From positions 49,122,953 through 49,186,952 of the forward strand of contig OY288256.1 of NCBI GenBank assembly GCA_958450325.1: DNA of 64,000 nucleotides, written 5' to 3'. This document shows positions 25,895-38,225 of this stretch, in pieces. This DNA comes from Agrostemma githago. Lineage: Eukaryota > Streptophyta > Magnoliopsida > Caryophyllales > Caryophyllaceae. The notes under the pieces were generated by a model. That model was given only the letters and a program-made list of their open reading frames with translations. It did not search any database and had not been told where the DNA came from. Both the position numbers and the translations under genes were made by a program. Positions within the stretch are counted from its first letter, which is position 1. Every line of letters begins with the position of its first letter.

Positions 25895-28800
25895 TGTAAC
25901 ACCCGCTAATTTTCTAGGCGTTGTTATCTATTCTGTTATGACTCCGTCATGACTCTGTGATTTTTTCTGCCTTCAGTATCCTTCATTTTCAAACTTCATA
26001 ATATTTTCGAGTCAAATATTATTTATTTTCATTAAAATATTTTAAATATTTTATTTTCCTATAATAAATCTATTTATTAAATTTTCGTCGTAAACTATTT
26101 ATTTAATTCACAAAGAATCTCATTTTTATACGAACTATCATTTTAAGCTTGGATTTGGGTTATTTATTTTTCTAAAAGGGCCCAAATACGTTTATATAAT
26201 ATTTCTAATTAAGAAAATATTTTTATTTATGAAAATCTATCATTTAATGATTTTATTACGAAGTTTCGTAATTAATTGATTTCTTACGCGAGATTTACTC
26301 AAATTGCTTTGAAATGCCTTTAATAATTTTACGAACTTCCTTTTTATCAACTTACAACTTATTTTGGACTCACCTTGAATCATTTGGACCGTGACCCTTG
26401 TCACACACCACCATTACACTTTCTTTTATAAACATTTTATTTTATAAAATGATTAAAGGATTAAGATATTTTCTTCTCATCCATTAAATTTGATGACTCA
26501 TGCATAGACTTTTCACTCTCTTATTCATCCATTTTGCCATGTGTTTTAGTGGTACATCCACCTTGTTTTTATCATTTTTATAAGTCACATTCATTCATAA
26601 ACTCTTCATTAGTTTCATTCATTCAACCACTAAACAATATTCAAGGCAAAAAACTCTCTCTTTTCCTCTCATTTTCTCATCTTGGCTGATATTTTCCAGC
26701 ACCCTTTCCAGCGAGATTTAGTCTCTAATGGAGTCTTGATCGTCTCGTTTTCATCTCCTAAATAATCGTCATTCCGATCCCTTCGTTAAGGTAATAATCG
26801 ATGTTGTTTTCGATCGTTATTTGCCTTGATTTTCTTAGTTTTCTCATGGTATTTTTCCACCATGCTTTTCATCTGTTGAAGGATTTTTGAATGATACCAA
26901 AGCCGACGAATTTATAACCGACTCGGATTTTGATTGGAGGTAACGTCGATGTTACTCGGTATTGCATGATTTTATTTGTGTAATTGCATGTATATTTTTA
27001 TATTTCATTTTTGACAATATATATATGTCATATAATCTGGAAAATTTTTAAAAGTTGAAAATTGACATGTTTCGGTATTTTTATCGCTTTTATGAGATTA
27101 ACGATTAAATCGTCATATTAATTTGTAAAATCGTAATATTCGGCCTAAACATGTAATATATGTTTATATTCTGTAAAAATGATATTTTTGATGATTTTTA
27201 ATAATTTAGCTTTTTTCTGATATTTTAGTTATCGATTATTGAATTATTTCCGTTTACGGACAAAAACGATTAAAAGCCGATTTTTAGTTCTAGTACTTAA
27301 ACATTTTATTTTAATCTGATTTTTGACATGGTGAAACTCCCTGATGAAATAGAATTTTCTGAATTTCTCCATAATTGTTCGGAATTTTTAAGTGGATGAA
27401 TTAATTAATCACTTTAAATCATCGTTTATCGTTAAAACCGCGTTTGTCGTTTAAATTCTCGATTTTTAGTCTTTTGATTTAATCTGGGAAAAATATGATT
27501 CTGATGATTTCATGATAAAATATAATTTTATGATTTTTAGTGCTTTAATAAAATGTTAGGAATGATAAGTTTTATTAATGAAATCGTTAATTGTGAAAAC
27601 GGGTTTTAAATGACGGTTTTATTGGAATTTGTTAAATCTGGAATTTTGGAAAATATGAAAAAATTTGTATATTCTGGAAAATCATGATTTTTAAGTTTAA
27701 TTATAATTTTTGGATATTAATACGTAAATCGTTTTGTAATTACTATTTTTATTAATCGTTATTGTCGAGATTAGACGATTAACGAGAAAACCCTTTAAAA
27801 ACCGAGTTTAAGGATTCTGGAAAATTTTATTTTCTGGACAGAATATCTAAAAATATATTTTAGCTATTTTACGTAATTTTTGTACTATTTATTAAAGTCT
27901 TTAATTATTAGTAACGATTTTTGGACAAAATTACGATTTATCGTTAAAATGCTTCGTCTTACCTAAAAGAATTATTTTTCCAGCAATCTTTGAAAATATT
28001 AAATCTGATACTTTAAGAGTTCAATCATCCCTTAACATACTCTAAATATATTCATTGATTTAATTAAATAAAAGACGTTACAAGATTTAAATTGACATTT
28101 GCCGTAAAATCATATTTATAATCGTATTGTCGAAACTAATAATAATTAGGAAATTTTAGCTTTGTAACTTTTGAAAACACCCTAATTAGTATTATTAAAA
28201 TGTTTAAGACATTTTTAATGATTTTATAACACTTGTACGATATTTCAATAATTTCATAAACTCAAATGTTCTTACTTTAGCAATTAATATCGTTAAGGCC
28301 GAAAGTATTAGTTTTATAAATCTATATCGTTTACTAAAAATGTTGTATTAGTATAAATTAATATTTTCGCTATTTTGGTATAATGCTATTTTTAGTAAAG
28401 TTTCTAAAAATAGAAGTTTTCTAAAATAGAAAGTTTCCTCTTTTGGAAAGTAATCCTTTTTCCTTTTTGTTCTCTTATTATTTATAATGATTATATCTTT
28501 TGAATATCGATGATGACTTTGTTTTGGAGTTATGGAATAAGGACAAGTGTGAGGTTAGAGTAATATATTTCTAGGGTCTACGTTTTTGCCATCAACTATA
28601 AGGCTAGTGTATCAGGAATCGGTACATTGGTTGTTGAACCGGGTGACAGGTATCCCGGGAGTTGTGTACATTTTGACCTTAAACTTAGGCCTCGCAGTAA
28701 GTCGCCGTCATAAGTTGAACTGGGTGACAGGTAATCTCAGGAGGGGTGTGCATTGTCTTAAACTAGGGTCACGCATTTATAAGTCGCCGTCCTATTATGG

Positions 28801-30179
28801 TTGAGTAGCCTAGTTAGAGATCGAGGTTTGTTTTTGTTTGAACTAAATTCTCGAAGCTAGTTTTAGTATTCTCCTAGTGAAAGTCTAGCCGTCTACATTA
28901 CTCCTATCCATAACGTCATTTTGAATATTTTATTATTATCGATATAATTTGGTTGCAGGTTGGCAAATGTTTTAAGTTTTCTTTGGAAAACTCGTTTTTA
29001 TTATATTGTTTCAATACGTGAAGTTTTTACCTGAAAACTTATTTTCATTATAATGTTTTACTGTTTTCCGTTTTCTTACTATTTTTCTATAATAGTAATT
29101 ACAGTTTTAAAATCTTGTCATACGGCTGGGAGAACGTTGGCGTTGCTCCCCACTGATTGTGGCTGTTATGTTTTAGCATGGCAAATATACGTGTTCCGGG
29201 TGTGGGCTAGCGAGCAGTGTGGATCCTGCTTGTTTATTTTGATAATTATGTCTTATGGATTGTTCAAACCCCTGTTGTGGATTGTTTAAATTTTTGCCAT
29301 TTTATTTAGGATTATTAAACAACAATAATATCAACTATAGGGCGTCTTCCCAAAATAATATCAATTTTAATAAATCTAAGAATAATACGTATTATTGGAG
29401 TAGTTAAACAAGAGTAGTATAGGTGACCGGTTACCTGTAGAACCCTTCCACCTTCCTTTTTCACCTTTAATTTTATTTAACGGCAATAATACCAACTTTA
29501 GAATGTCTTCCAAAAATAATTCTAGTTTTAATAAATTAGAGAATAATACGTAAGTTAAACCAGAATAATATAGATGATCAGTTAAACCCGACCCGAATAA
29601 GCCAAACTTTCCCCGACCCGACGCTTCAATTGAAGACTTGATTTTGACCCGTAATCCGAATTAACCCGAGCTAACGCGAAACTGACCCGACTATTATTAT
29701 AGAAAACGAGTCGATATTCCTAAAAAAAGTTGAAAACAACAAACCCGAGAATGACTCGAACCCGAAATTATCCGGACCCAACCCGAAGTCAACCCCCGAT
29801 TATTATAACACAAAAGTGATCTGACCCGAAGCTGACCCGACACAGTTCACCCGTTATCCAGGTCTAAGTAGCAGGTAGAAGGATAAGTAGCAGGTTAAAT
29901 ATTAATTAGGTGACCTGATATAGCAGGTTATAAAGTCACTTATACTACTCTTGTTTACCTACTCCAATAATATGTATTATTCTCAGATTTATTGAAATTG
30001 GTATTAATTTGGGAAGACGCCTTATAGTTGGTATTATTGTCGTTAAATAACCCTTTTATTTAAGGCCTATTGTTTGACTTTACCATTTTAATTTTACTAA
30101 GACATAGTTACAGTTTGTTTTAATCCCGACTCTACAGTGTTCCGCCACTGTATCGCGTTAGATTTTCTAGGGGATTACA
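25895..30179 (+). mobile_element. Array LTR4 (mosaic of LTR5-like and LTR3-like sequence)
   Basis: 4285 bp. From about 26490 to 28110 it carries variants shared only with LTR5 (for example TTTGATGACTC at 26490, an insertion GTGGATGAATTAATTAA near 27392, GTTACAAGATTT at 28077). From about 28170 to its end it follows LTR2/LTR3 and carries the MITE. The switch lies between about 28110 and 28170. Confidence 0.85.
29309..30053. mobile_element. Mutator-like MITE in LTR4
   Basis: Fourth co-amplified copy, same ends and 9-bp flank. LTR5 stops just before the position where this element would start, so its presence or absence in LTR5 cannot be known. Confidence 0.8.
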
Positions 30180-33100
30180 GTTGGTATCAGAGCATCACTG
30201 CTCCCAACGCTTACACCTGAAATTAGGGAAAAATACCAGTAAATTATTTAAACAGTAAATAAAAATATTATTTGAGATGGGTAGAAACAAATAAGGACTT
30301 AACTGTTAAGATTATCTGTTCCTGAACTCAATGATTAGCATTGAATATTTGTTGCTTTTGTGGGAAGAAGACGAATGAATAAGGTATTGATAGGATGCTG
30401 CTCCAGATCGGGACAAGACTTGCTTAGAACTCTCAACGCCTGCTGACTCGAGTGGACAACTTGGTGCTCCAAGAAAGATGCCGATGGTGACTTTTAGCTC
30501 CGGTTCAGTTTACTTAAGCTACAGGCCAGATGATCAAGAGTAGATTTCTGTTCCATGATGTCGCAGTAGATCGAGATGGAGCGACCCAAGACTTGCGTGC
30601 TCGTTCCTCTACAAGAAGATGAAGTAAGCCATTTGGATCCCGCATGAACTCTGGAGGCCCGAAGATTCTCCTCTGGTTCAAGAACTTAGTAATATAGTAT
30701 CATCGACTCTTTTCTTCCTTCCTCTACTTCTTCTCCTTCTTCTCTTTTATATTCTCTTCTTCATCCGCTTGGTGAATCCTTGTTATATTCTTCTACTCTA
30801 CCATCTTTCTCTTGAGATTCTTTGGCTAGATCGATTTCCGTCTCAGTGAACCCCGTGAAAGGATATAGATGTTTGAGGTTTAGTAAACCCTTGTTACCTA
30901 TGGCTTGAGGGTTGTGAGTTATACCATGTTATCTATCTTAGTAAGCTTTTGAGGATCGATTTGAATGATAAATTGTCAATTAATGGAATTAGGTTGGTAC
31001 TTTAGACACTGAACTTTCGGTTATAGGTTACTTGATTATTTGGAGGACTTAGAGTTGAATATATTTTGGGGTAGTAAGAGTATATCGTATTTGATGGATA
31101 CCTGCTAGTACCTAATTTAACCTAGAACCGAACCAAGTGTAGCTAATAATAGTATTTTGGGATTCCTACCTAATGCTTATTTGATGGATGCGTCGTGAAT
31201 ATTCGGGATCATAGAGTGTTGGTTAAAGTGTTAACTTGAGTGTTGTGGTACCATCAAAGGTTTTCATTAATACCGTTAGAAATTTTGGTTAACCTAGATT
31301 ACCCGTGTTTCTTAAGGATTAGATCGTTGATCGTTGTTTAAGGTTGTAACCTATGAACTTTGGAGTTGAGTGATCTAAATTGGTTAAATTGTTGTTAACC
31401 TTGAAAAGGAGAAACATATTGCCATTAGAGGTAGGATTTATCACGTTGTTTTGAGGAACACTTTGATGTCAATCATCTTAATGGATTTATAGTTCAGAAC
31501 CTTAGACCAACGAGATTATGGCTTCGTTGAGTTATTAAATATTTTGTGGTTGCACCATTACGATTAGAAATTTGATGGACTTTTCAGAAACATTAATCAA
31601 ATGACGTGTTTGAAGATGTGACTGTTTGCGCCATTACCTATAGGTTTGAGCGTGTTTGAGGATTTATTGTACTTCCCCAACTTCTGTACTTGTGGTATTA
31701 TAAATATGTTGGTGATCATTTTTGAGGATTTCGTGTCCGAACATTGTTAATTGGTGGATTTTATTTAGTCTTCCTTAATCGAGAAATTTGAAGTATACCT
31801 CGAGTTCAGACCTTATGAGCTTTAAATTTATGAACCTTAATGATTACGAGTTTGGGTACGTTTTGATAACCGTTGGAATCTTAATTAAAGGATTAGTCTA
31901 AATCATTTGTGGATTCTTACTATACTAATTGAAAAGATTATATAAGTATGTAAGACTTAATTTTGGAGGTTGTAGATTGAGTAGGACCACCCTGTACTGA
32001 TATTGGACTTAGCGTTATTTGATGGGAATTAGGAACCCGTGTTTGTGGGAGTCGTGCTAGGAATCTCGAGATGGTTAATTTCTTCTATAATCTTTGAGAG
32101 CTCTTTTTGATTCTCAACTCCGTCTTCCTTTCTGCTTCTCTTGAATTCTGTTACGGTAACTCCTGCCAATCCCTTTGACCTTTATCGATTTTGAAAACTC
32201 TTATTTTAATTTATTGTTTATCCTCGACTCTATTCATCCGTTCATCATTTCCCCGAACTTATGAAAAGATTGACTAATTTAAAATTTTTGATTTTTGTGA
32301 AATTTTAACATTTTGAAGCATAATTTCAAATTCTAAAACTCCCCATTTTGTAAAATTTTTGAGCAATTTAACATTTTGGGTTATCGCGAAATTTGAACAT
32401 TTTGAGTTATGATTTCTATTTATGAAACTCCCCGTTTTGTAAAAAAAAAAAATTGACTAAATTAAACTTTTCGGATATCGTGAAATTTAACATTTTTGAA
32501 TTATAATTTAAGAACTTTATACTTCACTTTTGTTTTATCTTTGGTCGATATTTATACTTAGTCCTGTATCAAAATGCCTTAATAATTTATTTTGAAAATA
32601 TTTCAATTTTTTTATTTTCAAACGATCGGAATTTTATGAAGCATATTTCCAATTACTTCAACTTCTATAGGATTATTTTGTAAAGCGTTTTAACATTGTC
32701 GAAATTATTTTGAATGTTCAAGTTTGATAACATTTTTTTTTACTTTCATAATTACTTTGATAACATTTTTGAAATTTTAACGTTTTGAAATTAGTTTCTC
32801 TTTATTGTTGATGGACTTTTGAATCTATTATTGAAAATGCTTGACAATTGGATCGATTTTTACTAACTACAAATTTGATTTCTCAAAACTAAATTTTGTT
32901 TCATCAAGAAAAGAGATATTATTAAATTTCTTAATCAAATTGTTTTACTTTTGTTTTGAAATGTTTTAATTACCCTATTTCCTTCAGCTCGTTACGAATG
33001 CTATTTAGCGTCATTAGTTTATCAAATAACTTTACTTTACGATTTCACTAACTAAAGGATTTCAAATTCCGGGTAGCTTAGCTCAATTTCTCTTGGAATA

Positions 33101-33263
33101 AATAATTGCATTTGATTTCATATCACTTTAAAAGTTGTAAAATTTTCTTTTACAGCAAAATTTTTATGCGAAATTTATATCCTCATCTTTTCGAGTGGGG
33201 TAATCTTGACTCCTTTTTGCTTATTCTTAGTTTCGGACGAAACTTTCTTTTAGTGGGGAGGAT
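30180..33263 (+). mobile_element. Array internal domain INT4, non-coding
   Basis: 3084 bp, PBS at 30182-30193, PPT ending at 33263. Nearly identical to INT1-3. Confidence 0.85.
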
Positions 33264-36200
33264 TGTAACACCCGCTAATTTTCTAGGCGTTGTTATCTAT
33301 TCTGTTATGACTCCGTCATGACTCTGTGATTTTTTCTGCCTTCAGTATCCTTCATTTTCAAACTTCATAATATTTTCGAGTCAAATATTATTTATTTTCA
33401 TTAAAATATTTTAAATATTTTATTTTCCTATAATAAATCTATTTATTAAATTTTCGTCGTAAACTATTTATTTAATTCACAAAGAATCTCATTTTTATAC
33501 GAACTATCATTTTAAGCTTGGATTTGGGTTATTTATTTTTCTAAAAGGGCCCAAATACGTTTATATAATATTTCTAATTAAGAAAATATTTTTATTTATG
33601 AAAATCTATCATTTAATGATTTTATTACGAAGTTTCGTAATTAATTGATTTCTTACGCGAGATTTACTCAAATTGCTTTGAAATGCCTTTAATAATTTTA
33701 CGAACTTCCTTTTTATCAACTTACAACTTATTTTGGACTCACCTTGAATCATTTGGACCGTGACCCTTGTCACACACCACCATTACACTTTCTTTTATAA
33801 ACATTTTATTTTATAAAATGATTAAAGGATTAAGATATTTTCTTCTCATCCATTAAATTTGATGACTCATGCATAGACTTTTCACTCTCTTATTCATCCA
33901 TTTTGCCATGTGTTTTAGTGGTACATCCACCTTGTTTTTATCATTTTTATAAGTCACATTCATTCATAAACTCTTCATTAGTTTCATTCATTCAACCACT
34001 AAACAATATTCAAGGCAAAAAACTCTCTCTTTTCCTCTCATTTTCTCATCTTGGCTGATATTTTCCAGCACCCTTTCCAGCGAGATTTAGTCTCTAATGG
34101 AGTCTTGATCGTCTCGTTTTCATCTCCTAAATAATCGTCATTCCGATCCCTTCGTTAAGGTAATAATCGATGTTGTTTTCGATCGTTATTTGCCTTGATT
34201 TTCTTAGTTTTCTCATGGTATTTTTCCACCATGCTTTTCATCTGTTGAAGGATTTTTGAATGATACCAAAGCCGACGAATTTATAACCGACTCGGATTTT
34301 GATTGGAGGTAACGTCGATGTTACTCGGTATTGCATGATTTTATTTGTGTAATTGCATGTATATTTTTATATTTCATTTTTGACAATATATATATGTCAT
34401 ATAATCTGGAAAATTTTTAAAAGTTGAAAATTGACATGTTTCGGTATTTTTATCGCTTTTATGAGATTAACGATTAAATCGTCATATTAATTTGTAAAAT
34501 CGTAATATTCGGCCTAAACATGTAATATATGTTTATATTCTGTAAAAATGATATTTTTGATGATTTTTAATAATTTAGCTTTTTTCTGATATTTTAGTTA
34601 TCGATTATTGAATTATTTCCGTTTACGGACAAAAACGATTAAAAGCCGATTTTTAGTTCTAGTACTTAAACATTTTATTTTAATCTGATTTTTGACATGG
34701 TGAAACTCCCTGATGAAATAGAATTTTCTGAATTTCTCCATAATTGTTCGGAATTTTTAAGTGGATGAATTAATTAATCACTTTAAATCATCGTTTATCG
34801 TTAAAACCGCGTTTGTCGTTTAAATTCTCGATTTTTAGTCTTTTGATTTAATCTGGGAAAAATATGATTCTGATGATTTCATGATAAAATATAATTTTAT
34901 GATTTTTAGTGCTTTAATAAAATGTTAGGAATGATAAGTTTTATTAATGAAATCGTTAATTGTGAAAACGGGTTTTAAATGACGGTTTTATTGGAATTTG
35001 TTAAATCTGGAATTTTGGAAAATATGAAAAAATTTGTATATTCTGGAAAATCATGATTTTTAAGTTTAATTATAATTTTTGGATATTAATACGTAAATCG
35101 TTTTGTAATTACTATTTTTATTAATCGTTATTGTCGAGATTAGACGATTAACGAGAAAACCCTTTAAAAACCGAGTTTAAGGATTCTGGAAAATTTTATT
35201 TTCTGGACAGAATATCTAAAAATATATTTTAGCTATTTTACGTAATTTTTGTACTATTTATTAAAGTCTTTAATTATTAGTAACGATTTTTGGACAAAAT
35301 TACGATTTATCGTTAAAATGCTTCGTCTTACCTAAAAGAATTATTTTTCCAGCAATCTTTGAAAATATTAAATCTGATACTTTAAGAGTTCAATCATCCC
35401 TTAACATACTCTAAATATATTCATTGATTTAATTAAATAAAAGACGTTACAAGATTTAAATTGACATTTGCCGTAAAATCATATTTATAATCGTATTGTC
35501 GAAACTAATAATAATTAGGAAATTTTAGCTTTGTAACTTTTAAAAACACCCTAATTAGTAGTATTAAAATATTTAAGACATTTTTAATGATTTTATAACA
35601 CTTGTACGATATTTCAATAATTTCATAAACTCAAATGTTCTTACTTTAGCAGTTAATATCGTTAAGGCCGAAAGTATTAGTTTTATAAATCTATATCGTT
35701 TACTAAAAATGTTGTATTAGTATAAATTAATATTTTCGCTAGTTTGGTATAATGCTATTTTTAGTAAAGTTTCTTAAAATAGAAGTTTTCTAAAATAGAA
35801 AGTTTCCTCTTTTGGAAAGTAATCTTTTTTCCTTTTTGTTCTCTTATTATTTATAATGATTATATCTTTTGAATATCGATGATGGCTTTGTTTTTGAGTT
35901 ATGGAATAAGAACAAGTGTGAGTTAGAGTAATATATTTCTAGGGTCTACGTTTTTGCCATCAACTATAAGGCTAGTGTATCAGGAATCGGTACATTGGTT
36001 GTTGAGCCGGGTGACAGGTATCCCGGGAGTTGTGTACATTTTGACCTTAAGCTTAGGTCTCGCAGTAAGTCGCCGTCATAAGTTGAACTGGGTGACAGGT
36101 AATCCCAGGAGGGGTGTGCATTGTCTTAAACTAGGGTCATGCATTTATAAGTCGCCGTCCTATTATGGTTGAGTAGCCTAGTTAGAGATTGAGGTTTGTT

Positions 36201-36660
36201 TTGTTTGAACTAAGTTCTCGAAGCTAGTTTTAGTACTCTCCTAGTGAAAGTCTAGCCGTCTACATTACTCCTATCCATAACGCCATTTTGAATATTTTAT
36301 TATTATCGATATAATTTGGTTGCAGGTTGGCAAATGTTTTATGTTTTCTTTGGAAAACTCGTTTTTATTATATTGTTTCAATACGTGAAGTTTTTCACTG
36401 AAAACTTATTTTCATTATAATGTTTTACTGTTTTCTGTTTTCTTACTATTTTTCTATAATAGTAATTACAGTTTTAAAATTCTGTCATACGGCTGGGAGA
36501 ACGTTGGCGTTGCTCCCCACTGATTGTGGCTGTTATGTTTTAGCATGGCAAATATACGTGTTCCGGGTGTGGGCTAGCGAGCAGTGTGGATCCTGCTTGT
36601 TTATTTTGATAATTATGTCTTATGGATTGTTCAAACCCCTGTTGTGGATTGTTTAAATTT
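33264..36660 (+). mobile_element. Array LTR5, 3' truncated
   Basis: About 3.4 kb. It follows the LTR consensus to TTGTTTAAATTTT at ~36660, then changes abruptly to sequence resembling LTR_B (TACCGTGTATATATAATC near 36700 against TACCGTTTATATATAATA near 42000). The last ~870 bp of a full LTR, including MITE and terminal CA, are absent. Beyond 35530 it is visibly more diverged from LTR1-4 than the units are from each other, which marks it as an older end of the array. Confidence 0.8.
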
Positions 36661-36991
36661 TACGATTTATAATGCTTTTACGATTTTGTTATATTACTAC
36701 CGTGTATATATAATCAAAAACTTTTTTAACACTACTCGAGTAGGTGTCCAATTACGGTATCGACATCGTAGGTCTCAACGATCAAATTACGATGTCGAGA
36801 TACGTAGGACCTAATGCCTACGACGACAAGTTGTTATCAATTCGGAATAAATGCCATATGATGCCAAATTCGCACATTATGGACCCATGGTCAATGTAGA
36901 TGTCGAATAGTGAAAATCGTTTAATTCGAATCGATTTTCTTTTAAAAATGAACGCACTCGATTAAAGTTTCTACCAAAACTCCGCATAACC

Positions 36992-38225
36992 GTTTAGGTG
37001 TGTGGAGGGCCTTTTACCTTTTAGGTATCTTGGAGTTCCCATTAAGCCTACCCGTTTAAATGCTCGAGATTGTTCACCCCTCATTGACAAAATTCTGGAG
37101 AGAATCAGGGGATTGGGATCAAGGAAATTGTCGTATGCAGGCAGGCTTACGCTCATTAAAGCCGTTCTCAAGACTTTACATAATTACTGGGCATCAATAT
37201 TCATCTTACCAATGGCATTTATTAAGAATATTGAAGCACTTTGCAGAAACTTTCTTTGGGAAGGGGGAACAGAATATAAGCGAGCACCGTTGGTTGCTTG
37301 GGACAAAATTTGTCGCCCGTTAAAAGAAGGAGGTATGGCTATTAAAAATGATCTATTATGGAATAAAGCTGCTGTAGGGAAACTCGTTTGGTGGATACAC
37401 ACAAAAGCCGACTCCTTATGGGTCAAATGGGTCCATAATACGTACTTAAAGGATCAAGATTGGCTGGACTATCAGCCTCCAAAAGATATCTCTTGGACTT
37501 GGAGTAAAATTTGCAAGGTGAAGGAGGTTTTTAAGGCGGCCTACATCTCGGGTATATGGGTTAATGAAACAGGCAGGTCGTATTCTATTAGTAAAGGATA
37601 TAAGTGGCTCCGTGTAGAGGCAAATGAGGTGCAATGGGCACATCTTATTTGGAATAATTGGACGACTCCGAAACACATCTTCGTGAACTGGTTATATCAC
37701 CAGAACGGTCTGAATACACGAGCTAAATTGCACACGTTGGGCATCATCCAGGAGGAATCATGTTGCATATGTGGAATGGACCCGGAGACGGCTACACACT
37801 TATTCTTTGAGTGTAACTACAGCAGTAAGATTATTGACAGGCTAAACAGATGGTTGCAGGTAAGCTGCCCCACGGTAAATGTACAGGAATGGAGGGATAG
37901 TAGGAGAGGTTCGAAGCTCAAGAGAAACTTGGTTAATGCTGTGCTAAATGCTGCTATATATCGAATATGGGGACAGAGGAATGCTGCGCGTGTTGACTGC
38001 GTATTGATGCTTCCTGCTGTTGTCGTTCGCAAAATTCAGGAAGAAATCCGATGCAAGATCGCTCAGGCTATGAAGGGCAAATTAAGTACATCTGAGAAAT
38101 TGTGGCTTATTAGTCTCTAATTGCTGCATTTTTCGTGTGAGTTGATCATGACGTGATGTCATGATCTTTATATGTATAAAATTGTCACTTTGATCTAATA
38201 AAATTTTTACAATTTACCAAAAAAA
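36992..38225 (+). mobile_element. 5'-truncated LINE (L1-like) insertion in LTR_A
   Basis: Flanked by a perfect 16-bp target duplication AAAACTCCGCATAACC (36976-36991 and 38226-38241) and ending in an A-rich tail. It carries only the 3' part of ORF2. The endonuclease and RT core have been lost by 5' truncation, normal for target-primed reverse transcription. Confidence 0.9.
36993..38120 (+). pseudogene. LINE ORF2 C-terminal fragment (RT C-terminus and zf-RVT)
   Basis: An uninterrupted frame runs from the truncation point to a stop at 38120, with no native start codon (counting residues from the GTG at 37002 gives 372). The first ~90 residues (LPFRYLGVPIK, LSYAGRLTLIKAVL, NFLWEGG) are the region after the RT catalytic domain of plant L1-type elements. 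About residues 190-275 form the zf-RVT domain, with CCICGMDPETATHLFFEC as the cysteine/histidine signature. No RNase H domain follows. The frame is intact within the fragment, so insertion was fairly recent, but it cannot make an active protein. Confidence 0.85.

Larger units (their letters stand above)
4179..36660 (+). mobile_element. Tandem LARD-type retrotransposon array: 5 LTRs and 4 internal domains
   Basis: Order is LTR1-INT1-LTR2-INT2-LTR3-INT3-LTR4-INT4-LTR5, all in the plus direction. LTR starts are at 4179, 11197, 18545, 25895 and 33264, so periods are 7018, 7348, 7350 and 7369 bp. LTRs begin TGTAACACCC and end GGGGATTACA. Each complete LTR is followed by GT and the primer site TGGTATCAGAGC, and each internal domain ends in a purine tract. 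No gag, protease, RT or integrase reading frame exists anywhere in it. Long LTRs, a ~3 kb non-coding centre, PBS and PPT fit the LARD class. The array sits inside LTR_A. Confidence 0.85.

Noticed and set aside
6521..36656. Repeated open frames of 71, 72 and 78 residues found once per array unit
   Set aside because: They recur only because the LTR recurs. They sit in LTR or LTR-edge sequence, change freely between LTR4 and LTR5, and look like no protein domain.
4179..36660. CRISPR array or classical satellite
   Set aside because: The period is 7.35 kb with LTR, PBS and PPT signals. There are no short spaced repeats and no short monomer.
37002..38032. Other frames overlapping the LINE ORF on both strands
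   Set aside because: Shadows of the recognisable LINE frame; none has domain features.
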